42,659 bases of DNA, taken from contig QHUK01000020.1 of the NCBI GenBank assembly GCA_003222085.1, forward strand, positions 1 to 42,659, given 5' to 3'. Below, one piece after another: positions 26,018-33,271 of the stretch. The stretch is from Gemmatimonadota bacterium. Its GTDB lineage: Bacteria > Gemmatimonadota > Gemmatimonadetes > Gemmatimonadales > GWC2-71-9. Within the stretch, counting starts at the first letter, position 1. Every line of letters starts with the position of its first letter. Under the pieces are notes generated by a model. The model was given only the letters and a program-made list of their open reading frames with translations. It searched no databases and had not been told where the DNA came from. A program made the position numbers and the translations under genes.

Positions 26018-27922
26018 TTACGGACAGACCGTGCCCCACCCACAGTTCTGGATTAACGCGCCCTGGCTCAACTCGATCTGTATCTGAGGGATGGGATACA
26101 GATGATGGCGAGCCTCAAATGGAGCCGCGCCCCCAAGCCACCCGAGCCGATTTGTCTCGGTCGCCAGGTAGTTGGTGATCGTCGTATCGGCGTCACCCCG
26201 GCGTCGCAGGTCGAAGAAGCGTTGGCCCTCCATCGCCAGCTCGAGCCGGCGTTCGTACCGCACGGCTGCTCGGGCAAAGACCTGATCAGTCCACGGCGTC
26301 GTGTACAGTCCGATCTTGTAGAACGCATATGGAGTCAACAACGAATCCCGACCACTCACGGGATCATTGAGCAAGGGCACGGCGATGCGATCATCCCCCA
26401 CACATCCGGCAGGCCACGCTCCGGGGTACTTCGCCTGCGTCGCCGCATCCGTGGACCCCGACCCACACCCCTCAGCGGTCTGCCCGGCCCGTGATCGGAT
26501 CTGATTGACGATCGTCCTCGCGTTCTCGAGGCTCCCCGCCTCTACTTCCGCTTCGGCCAGTTGCAACAGCAGATCCGCGTAGCGGTAGATGTGAATGTGC
26601 ACGGAATTCAATTGGAACGAGTTCCAACCGACGCTGCTCTGAGCGCCACTGCGCTTTTCATGGACGTTCTTCTTGGGACTGTAAGGGCCCGCGTATGCCC
26701 GGTCCCTGTTGAAGGCACTGGTGTGTAGCCCCCAGTCCTTGTAGGGCACGCCATCCCTGCCGGCGGTCCAGTCGAGCCGCGGATCCACGGGAACGGTTGT
26801 GTTGGCGGCGAAATTCGTGTCTTTGGCGCCAGTTCCAGTCGGGTTTCCCGTGTTCCACGCAGGATCCGTCACGGCCAGGGGAAGTCCGCTGTCGTTCACG
26901 ACGAAGAAATTGACCAGATTTTGGGACGGCTGGTGAAAGCCGCAGCAGAATGGGTCCTTATAGGGGAAATTGAGGCGTTCGCCATAGTTGGAATTGTTCC
27001 CATCGGGCTCTCCATCGTTGATGGAGGCCTCATACGCCAGGATGGTTTCCTTGCCGTTGGCGAACTGGTGGAAGCCCGTCCAGACGTGATCGAAGCTCGT
27101 TTCCAGCGAATAGGCACCGCTCGCTTTGACCAAATTCAAGGTCGTTAATGCGCCGGCGTAGTCGCCCGTGTAGATCTGAACCCTTCCTTTGTAGGCTGTA
27201 GCAGACCATTTCGTCGCTCGTCCCACCTGCCCGTTTCGCGGAGTCGCCGGCAGCAGCGCGATGGCCGCGTCCAGGTCCTTGATGATGAGCGTCGCGACTG
27301 GATCCAGGCGACCCGGACCACAGTCGTGCGCTGGACACAGGTCATTCGGCTTATCGAAGGTCGCATCATCCTCGGTGTAGTAGGGAATATTTCCCCACAT
27401 CCGCCAGGCCTCGAAGTGATAGTGCGCCCGGAGAAACAGCGCTTCTCCCCGGATCCCGTCCACGTCGGTGGCAGAGATCGCAGCCGGGTTCGATTGCACA
27501 ACCTTGTTCAGCAAGCGCAACGTCGCGTTGCTGCGGACCACCCCTTCATACACGGCCCGCCACTTATCGTTTAAATAGCCCTCGGCAACGCCGGTCCCCC
27601 AGTTGTAGAGCTCGATGTCCTGAATGGCGTTAATATCGCCGTTGTAGGATCCCTTGTGGGCATCACCGCTCGCGACGCTTCCCCACACCCAGTTGCTTGC
27701 GGCGGCTCCCCAGCAGTCGCAACCTGCTAGTGAGGCCCCGTCCAACCGCCTGTAAGCGGCAATGAGGATGCCTTCAACTCCCGCCTGGTTTGAGAGCGTC
27801 CCTTGATCCAGCGCCCCTTGTGGGGCGACATCGAGAAAGTCCTTGCAGCTATACGTGACGCCGCCCACCAGTATCAGGAACGCCGTCCCGAGCAGCAGCC
27901 TGTTCATATCGCGCGTGTTCAT
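26018..27922 (-). CDS. RagB/SusD-family glycan-binding lipoprotein (pair 2), cysteine-rich
   Basis: 634 residues from the ATG at 27922 (GAGGAA 11 bases upstream); an ATG at 27907 is a weaker alternative. The lipobox cysteine leads into the classic SusD start CKDFLDVAPQG. SusD helices are seen in GIRGEALFLRAHYHFEAWRMWGNIPYYTE, ATKWSATAYKGRVQIYTGDYAGAL, YRYADLLLQLAEAEVEAG and RRLELAMEGQRFFDLRRRGD. It follows its SusC by 30 bases. Unusually it holds eleven cysteines, mostly in close pairs (CDC, CPAHDC, FCC, NCGWGTVC), suggesting extracellular disulfides. The gene ends one base after the convergent VCBS gene. The ligand is unknown; the co-directional ChbG-like gene hints at a sugar carrying N-acetyl groups. 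Confidence 0.94.
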   Translation of the reverse strand: MNTRDMNRLLLGTAFLILVGGVTYSCKDFLDVAPQGALDQGTLSNQAGVEGILIAAYRRLDGASLAGCDCWGAAASNWVWGSVASGDAHKGSYNGDINAIQDIELYNWGTGVAEGYLNDKWRAVYEGVVRSNATLRLLNKVVQSNPAAISATDVDGIRGEALFLRAHYHFEAWRMWGNIPYYTEDDATFDKPNDLCPAHDCGPGRLDPVATLIIKDLDAAIALLPATPRNGQVGRATKWSATAYKGRVQIYTGDYAGALTTLNLVKASGAYSLETSFDHVWTGFHQFANGKETILAYEASINDGEPDGNNSNYGERLNFPYKDPFCCGFHQPSQNLVNFFVVNDSGLPLAVTDPAWNTGNPTGTGAKDTNFAANTTVPVDPRLDWTAGRDGVPYKDWGLHTSAFNRDRAYAGPYSPKKNVHEKRSGAQSSVGWNSFQLNSVHIHIYRYADLLLQLAEAEVEAGSLENARTIVNQIRSRAGQTAEGCGSGSTDAATQAKYPGAWPAGCVGDDRIAVPLLNDPVSGRDSLLTPYAFYKIGLYTTPWTDQVFARAAVRYERRLELAMEGQRFFDLRRRGDADTTITNYLATETNRLGWLGGAAPFEARHHLYPIPQIQIELSQGALIQNCGWGTVCP

Positions 27923-27952
27923 CGTCGTCCGTTCCTCGAGAAAAGGCGTTCC

Positions 27953-30900
27953 CTAGAGCGTGGTGCTGATGCCCACGCTGATCATTTTGTTGTTCGGATA
28001 CGCACCCCGATCGACACCCCGATACTGGTCTCTGATGTCGCCTGCGGCTCCGAAGATGTTCGCCGCGGGCAACGCCGGATCGAGACCCGAGTACCCCGTG
28101 ATGGTGAACAGGTTTTCCGCCTGCAGATAGATTCGCGCGGCGGGTATCCAGCGGATCATTCCCGGAGGCACCGTGAATCCGATTTGCAGATTGCGCAGCC
28201 TGACGTACGTTCCGCTCTCGAGGTAATAGCTGCTGAACTGGTTGCTGTAGGTATCGCTCTGATCCACGCGTGGATACTTGGCGTTGGGGTTCTGCACCGT
28301 TACGTCGTGGCAGCTAGTACTGGTACAAGGTCCGTCCAGAACCACGGAGTTGGCCAGCAGGTCGCTTCGCACGTTGGTCTCGAACACGCGGAAGATGTAC
28401 CAATACTTTTGCAGGTTGAAGATCTTGTTGCCGAACGAGCCGAACAGGGTCGCGCTCAGGTCCCAGGGTCCCCAGCGCAGCCCGAGATCCAGTCCGGCCG
28501 TGAAATCGGGATGGGGACTCCCGATGATCGCGCGGTCGGCCGAGGTGATATGGTGGTCCCCATTCACATCGACGAACTTGATGCGGCCGGGACGGGCGCC
28601 GTCGTCCCAGCATTCCCCCACCGGGTCCCCGGTGCCGCATTGCGCGGCGTCCAGCGAATCCCGATAGTAGCCATTCGCGACCAAGCCATAGAACGACCCG
28701 ATCGGATAGCCCACCTGGTTGATGATGGCATTCTGTTCGCGGGTGACTATCGGACCAAAGAAATACGTCGCCGATCCATCGAGTTTCTCGACCTTGTTGA
28801 TATAATGGCTGCCGTTGAACGTCACGTTCCAGAGCTTGCCCTCGCCCAGGTTGCCGGCATAGCCGATGGAAAACTCGATGCCTTTGTTGTCCATCTTACC
28901 GATATTGATGAAGGGGGCGGATGCGAGGCCCGCGGTACCCGGAAGAGCGGGGGGAAACAGCAGATTGTCCGTTTTCCGGTCGTACACGTCAACGCTGAAC
29001 GTGCCCTTGCCGTGGAAGAATCCGAGATCCAATCCGACGTTTACCGACTTGTTCTGTTCCCACTTCAGGTCCGGATTGCCCAGTGCCGTCTGCCTGAAGC
29101 CGGGCAGCACCGTGGTGCCCGTTCCACCGATATCGTAGAAGGTGTCTCCCACTCCCCCGCCAAATTGGTCGGTGATGCGACCCGAAGGGATGTTCTGATT
29201 GCCGGTGATGCCCCACCCGAAGCGGAGCATGGCGTTCGAGACGAGGTCGCTGCCCGAGAGGAAGGATTCCTGCGACAGGCGCCACCCCGCGCCGATGGCG
29301 GGGAAGGTACCCCACCGGTGCGCCGGGGCCATCCGCGAGGAGCCGTCGCGTCGGAGGGTGAAGCTCAGAAAGTAGCGGTCGGCAAAATTGTAGTCGAGCT
29401 TGCCGAAGAACGACAGCAACGTGCCGATGTCACCCCTGCTGTTCACGTTCTTTGTCTTGGCGTCGCCCAGGGCATCGGTGATATACCGGTAGTCCAGGCC
29501 CGTGTTGAGCAGGTTGGAGAGGGTGCCGTTGATCCCCCTGGTCGCGTTGCGGTTCGCCTCCTGTCCGACCAATACGGCGACGTTGTGTCGGTCGAACGAG
29601 GTCACGTAATTGAGCGTGTTGCTCCAGGTCCACTCCACGAATGAGCTGAAGTCCTGCGCGATCTGCGTGGCCGTGACGGGCTCTTTGTTCTCCGGCGTGG
29701 TCGGCGTGAAGGTTCTCACTGTGCCTTGACCCACGTTGAACCCGAACCTGGTTTTCGCCGTGACGCGGTGCGTGAGGTCCAAGCCGCCAAACACATTCCC
29801 GAAGATCCGGCCGTTGGTGTTGCGATCGTCCTTGTGATTCCAGGCGTACCCGAGCGGATTCGATTGATTCCCCAGCGTGGTGGCTTTCCCCGAGGCGAAG
29901 TGTCCGCCGATGTCGTACACGGGGACCACCGGCTGCATCAGGATGTTCTTGCCGAGGATGCCGTCTTCGGCATAGCCGCCGGGATCATCCGCGAGCCCGC
30001 CGTACACCTGCTCGAGCGCCAGCCCGATATTTTCACCGACGTTGAGCCGGTCCAGGTTGAATGCGGTGTTGACGCGAACGGTGCCGCGCTGGTACCGGTT
30101 ATACGCGGCCGTTCCGTCCTGCCGGAAGAAATCGAACGAGACGTGGTACGCGTTGTCTTCGCCGCCGCCTGAGACGCCGAGGTACGCGTCCGCAACCGCA
30201 GCGGGACTGAACACCGCCTTCCACCAGTTCGTCCCGGCGCTGCCGGGCATGATCAGACTCGTGGGATAGGAATACGCGGTGGGATCCACATCCGCAGTCC
30301 TGCACGGGTTCGGCTTACAGTCGTTCGGCCAGATGTATGCGGGAACCGTGGGATTGATCGAATCGCCAAAAACGTTCACCGGGACTTTTAGGTTGGCATT
30401 CTGATAGGCTGTCTTGACGACCTGAAAATACTGCAGCGCATCGAGCGTGAGGAAATCGTCATAGCCCCTGACCGGATTGGCGACGCCCGTTCTCACGTCG
30501 AGCGTAATCTGGCGCGGTCCCGGTCTGCCCTTTTTCGATTCGATGATGACGACGCCGTTGCTCGCCCGAGACCCGTAGATCGAAGCCGCCGATGCATCTT
30601 TCAGGACCTGGATCGACCCCACATCGCCCGGATTCACCCAGTTCAGATACGAGTCCAGCGTGGGCGTACCGTCGATGATGAACAGCGGATCGTTGTTCTG
30701 GAACGAGCTGACACCCCGGATCCTGATGGTGGTGCGTGAACCGGGAGAGCCGCTGGCATCGATCGTCACACCGGGAACGCGACCATCGAGCCGCTGCAGC
30801 ACGCTGGCCGAGCTCTGTCGTTCGACACTTCCGAGGTCGACGCTGGTGACGGCACCCGTAATGTCGGTCCGTTTCTGGGTCGAGTAACCGGTCACGACGA

Positions 30901-31246
30901 CCTCCGGCAACACGCTGATGGCTCGCTCCATCGAGACATTGATGGTCGTGCGCCCGCCGATGTTCGCCCCGACGCCGCGAAACCCGATGAGACCAAACGT
31001 CAGCACTCCATCCGACGGAGCCGTCAGGGTGTACTTTCCATTGTCGTCGGTAACCGTACTGGTGGCCGAACCCCGGACGCGCACGGTGACGCCGCGCAGA
31101 TGCTCGCCCGTTGCCGACGTGACCGTCCCGGAGATGTCGATCTGCTGAGGCTGCTGGGCGACGGCAGGAGCGCGCAACACCAGGGCCATCAGCACACTCA
31201 TCCCCACTCCACGAAGCAAACGCGTTCTCTGTCGCATGTCGTTCAT
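27953..31246 (-). CDS. SusC/RagA-family TonB-linked outer-membrane importer (pair 2)
   Basis: 1097 residues from the ATG at 31246 (GAGGA upstream; ATG 31237 is possible). The signal peptide ends LRAPAVAQQ. A carboxypeptidase-regulatory-like domain (ISGTVTSATGEHLRGVTVRV) precedes the connector VVVTGYSTQKRTDITGAV. The plug has RVPGVTIDASGSPGSRTTIR, PLFIIDGTPTLDSY and IQVLKDASAASIYGSRASNG, followed by a barrel of about 850 residues. Cysteines occur in pairs within predicted loops (CKPNPC, CGTGDPVGEC, CTSTSC), matching the cysteine-rich SusD partner. It lies 10 bases after the ChbG-like gene and 30 bases before SusD, which makes a three-gene operon likely. Confidence 0.95.
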   Translation of the reverse strand: MNDMRQRTRLLRGVGMSVLMALVLRAPAVAQQPQQIDISGTVTSATGEHLRGVTVRVRGSATSTVTDDNGKYTLTAPSDGVLTFGLIGFRGVGANIGGRTTINVSMERAISVLPEVVVTGYSTQKRTDITGAVTSVDLGSVERQSSASVLQRLDGRVPGVTIDASGSPGSRTTIRIRGVSSFQNNDPLFIIDGTPTLDSYLNWVNPGDVGSIQVLKDASAASIYGSRASNGVVIIESKKGRPGPRQITLDVRTGVANPVRGYDDFLTLDALQYFQVVKTAYQNANLKVPVNVFGDSINPTVPAYIWPNDCKPNPCRTADVDPTAYSYPTSLIMPGSAGTNWWKAVFSPAAVADAYLGVSGGGEDNAYHVSFDFFRQDGTAAYNRYQRGTVRVNTAFNLDRLNVGENIGLALEQVYGGLADDPGGYAEDGILGKNILMQPVVPVYDIGGHFASGKATTLGNQSNPLGYAWNHKDDRNTNGRIFGNVFGGLDLTHRVTAKTRFGFNVGQGTVRTFTPTTPENKEPVTATQIAQDFSSFVEWTWSNTLNYVTSFDRHNVAVLVGQEANRNATRGINGTLSNLLNTGLDYRYITDALGDAKTKNVNSRGDIGTLLSFFGKLDYNFADRYFLSFTLRRDGSSRMAPAHRWGTFPAIGAGWRLSQESFLSGSDLVSNAMLRFGWGITGNQNIPSGRITDQFGGGVGDTFYDIGGTGTTVLPGFRQTALGNPDLKWEQNKSVNVGLDLGFFHGKGTFSVDVYDRKTDNLLFPPALPGTAGLASAPFINIGKMDNKGIEFSIGYAGNLGEGKLWNVTFNGSHYINKVEKLDGSATYFFGPIVTREQNAIINQVGYPIGSFYGLVANGYYRDSLDAAQCGTGDPVGECWDDGARPGRIKFVDVNGDHHITSADRAIIGSPHPDFTAGLDLGLRWGPWDLSATLFGSFGNKIFNLQKYWYIFRVFETNVRSDLLANSVVLDGPCTSTSCHDVTVQNPNAKYPRVDQSDTYSNQFSSYYLESGTYVRLRNLQIGFTVPPGMIRWIPAARIYLQAENLFTITGYSGLDPALPAANIFGAAGDIRDQYRGVDRGAYPNNKMISVGISTTL

Positions 31247-31256
31247 GGCGGCGTCC

Positions 31257-32171
31257 TCATCCTGCGGGTCTTCGCATGGCCGTCAGGCCTTGCTTGGCGA
31301 TCAGCTCGCGATACGTCGTGAGCACTACGTGTCGGGCCTTCAGGGCCCCGGTGAACTTCTGTGACGTGAGCGCATCGAGCTCTCCCTGACGATTCTTGCT
31401 CATCTCGGGGAGGGGTTGATCGGTGTTCATGTCCACCAACGCGCCCAGCTCGGCGTCGTCGATCCCCACGTGGGTAACCACGACGTTCACGCCCGGCTTC
31501 AGTCGATCGATAAACGCCACGAGGCTGTCCGCCTTACTGCGCGGGGCCGCCCAGTATTGCGGATTGTCCATGGTCTCGCCGAAGTATCCCGACATGCCGA
31601 GCCCAAACTCGCGCGCCAGCCGCTCGGTGAGGTCGCGGAATTCGGGGTAGCGAACCGCCGTGCCCATGTGATAGTCGACGTAATCGATCTTGAGACCCGA
31701 GCGGAGCGCGCGCTCGATCTGGACCCGCAGCTCCTTTTCGATTTGCCGCAGATCCGGGTGGTTCTGGTAGAGCGCCTCGGAGGATTGGAAGAAGTATCCA
31801 TCCGCGTCGACTAGCGTCGGGACGGCCTCGCGGCCCGACACGGGCCCCCACCGATAGTTCTTCCACTCCGAATTGAGCGTCAGATGAATGCCGACGGCGA
31901 CCGCGGGATGTCGCTTCAGAATCGCCACGGTCTCCTGGTACCAGGGACACGCAAACATCACCGACACGGAGACCGGCAGGCCGCTGTCGATGAGTCGCTG
32001 CAGCGCCATGTTGACGCTGTGACTCATGCCCGCGTCATCGCTGCGGATAATCAACGAGACCGGGTCGCGAGCCTGACCCGGAAGGGACAGCGGCGAGCCA
32101 CCGAAAAGGAGAGGCAGGGCCCACCCTACACTACGGATGTGCGCGGCAACAAGGTGACGGCCCGGTGCCAT
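31257..32171 (-). CDS. ChbG/YdjC-family carbohydrate deacetylase, probably exported
   Basis: 304 residues from the ATG at 32171 (GGAGGG nine bases upstream). ChbG-type enzymes remove N-acetyl groups from chitooligosaccharides or related sugars using a metal. The metal-site pattern is present: RSDDAGMSHSVN (D45, D46), VGIHLTLNSEW (H96) and DYVDYHMG (H168). A hydrophobic N-terminus (VGWALPLLFGGSPLSLPGQARD) may be a signal peptide, so it could act in the periplasm, whereas E. coli ChbG is cytosolic. It heads the operon with SusC/SusD pair 2, so its substrate is probably the imported glycan. It diverges from the peroxidase pair at 32319. Confidence 0.88.
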   Translation of the reverse strand: MAPGRHLVAAHIRSVGWALPLLFGGSPLSLPGQARDPVSLIIRSDDAGMSHSVNMALQRLIDSGLPVSVSVMFACPWYQETVAILKRHPAVAVGIHLTLNSEWKNYRWGPVSGREAVPTLVDADGYFFQSSEALYQNHPDLRQIEKELRVQIERALRSGLKIDYVDYHMGTAVRYPEFRDLTERLAREFGLGMSGYFGETMDNPQYWAAPRSKADSLVAFIDRLKPGVNVVVTHVGIDDAELGALVDMNTDQPLPEMSKNRQGELDALTSQKFTGALKARHVVLTTYRELIAKQGLTAMRRPAG

Positions 32172-32318
32172 GCGCCTGCCCTCCTACAGCGTGATCGAAC
32201 ACCCAGCGGAACTAAGCGCGGGTTTGAAATACGGCTCGGATGGCAACCTCGCAAGGGGACCGGCCCTCTTGACGGACACAAACGCCGCGGCCATTCTAAC
32301 GGGCTCGAAACGTGCGCC

Positions 32319-32672
32319 ATGGGAACAATGGGCGATCTGGGCGGGCGCTACGCCGCCTACACCACGCGGCTCGTCGACGGCGTGCTCGCGTCGCCCGGCC
32401 ACACGCCCGCCGAGCTGCGGCGCGCGGTGCTGGCGCGAGCGTTTGGGGCACCGGGTGAGGACATCCCCCCCATCCCCCCCGCCCTCGCGGCATACGTCGA
32501 CAAGGTCGCCCGGCACGCCTACCGGGTGACCGACGAGGATCTCGCCGCGCTGCAACGCGCCGGCAACTCCGACGACGCCCTGTTCGAGCTGACCGTCTCG
32601 GCAGCCCTCGGCGCGGCCCTGGGCCGGCTCGAGCGCGGGCTCGCCGCCTTGCGGGGCCAAGAGCCCGACTGA
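32319..32672 (+). CDS. Small AhpD/CMD-like partner protein
   Basis: 117 residues from ATG 32319 (ATG 32328 is an alternative); the longer open frame to its left overlaps the divergent deacetylase gene. It is helical with no cysteine. The segment [26 protein letters not shown] followed by [20 protein letters not shown] recalls half of a carboxymuconolactone decarboxylase-type helical unit without the redox motif. Its TGA overlaps the ATG of the AhpD-like selenoprotein gene (TGATG), so the two are translationally coupled and may form one complex. I cannot assign a catalytic role. Confidence 0.75.
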   Translation: MGTMGDLGGRYAAYTTRLVDGVLASPGHTPAELRRAVLARAFGAPGEDIPPIPPALAAYVDKVARHAYRVTDEDLAALQRAGNSDDALFELTVSAALGAALGRLERGLAALRGQEPD

Positions 32673-33271
32673 TGCGGCTACGCGCTGTCGAGCACCGTCA
32701 TCGCTTCCCCCAGCGGCTGAAGCTCCTGCTCATCCGACTGGTGAGCGGACGCCGGGTGCCCGACGTGGTCAAGACGCTCCTCTACCGGCCGGAGTTCTTT
32801 GGTCGCCCGATATGCGATTGGACGCAGGCGGTGATGCGCGGGCCCTCACCGTGGAGCGTGGGCGAGCGGGAGCTGTTCGCCGCGTTCACGTCCCGCCTGA
32901 ACCAGTGCGTGTTCTGAACGGGCGCTCACGGCGCGGTCGCGTCGCTGGCCTTGAAGCACGAAAAGAAGGACGACAAGCTGGTCGCGGCGGTGCTGGCGGA
33001 TTGGCGCACCGCTCCGCTCGATCCCAGGCTGCGGGCGACGCTTGGCTTCCTCGAGAAACTCACCCTCGCGCCCGCCGACGTACGCCCCGCCGACCTCGCC
33101 CCGCTCCGCGCCGCCGGCGTCAGCGACGATGGCATCGAGGACGCGATTCACGCGTGCGTCCTGTTCAACATCTACGATCGCCTGGCCGACTCCATGAACT
33201 GGTACCTGCCCGGGCCGGACGGTTATGCCGCCTCGGGGCGCAACCTCATGAGGCGTGGCTACCGGTTGTAG
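32672..33271 (+). CDS. AhpD-like peroxidase, predicted selenoprotein (in-frame UGA as Sec82)
   Basis: Read through the TGA at 32915-32917, this is one 199-residue protein of the AhpD/CMD peroxidase-related family; the stop is TAG 33269-33271. Before the TGA the frame reads [24 protein letters not shown] helices and [18 protein letters not shown]; after it [19 protein letters not shown]. The family motif is E...NQCxxCxxxAH or CxxCxxxH; here C79 and H86 align, and the TGA sits exactly at the second redox cysteine, giving CVFU. Downstream sequence ([46 protein letters not shown]) completes the family. A GGUC-loop hairpin begins 12 bases after the TGA. It should reduce hydroperoxides through a Cys/Sec pair. 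Translation needs SelA, SelB, SelC and SelD, not encoded here. A simple nonsense mutation is the main alternative. Confidence 0.85.
32930..32943 (+). promoter_or_regulatory. Predicted bacterial SECIS hairpin
   Basis: Stem GGCGC (32930-32934) pairs with GCGUC (32939-32943), including one G-U pair, around the loop GGUC (32935-32938). The loop starts 17 bases after the UGA. In E. coli fdhF the SECIS loop is also GGUC, starting 18 bases after the UGA, and its G and U are contacted by SelB. A lower stem may add GGC 32921-32923 with GCC 32948-32950. The hairpin is in coding sequence, as is usual in bacteria. Confidence 0.75.

Noticed and set aside
27803..29644. 613-codon plus-strand frame opposite SusC pair 2.
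   Set aside because: Antisense to an unmistakable SusC plug and barrel; no signal or motif of its own.
32915..32917. The TGA as an ordinary stop or frameshift splitting a dead peroxidase gene.
   Set aside because: Frame is unchanged on both sides, both halves look intact, and the codon falls exactly on the catalytic Cys position next to a GGUC hairpin. It remains the main alternative and needs selenium genes to settle.
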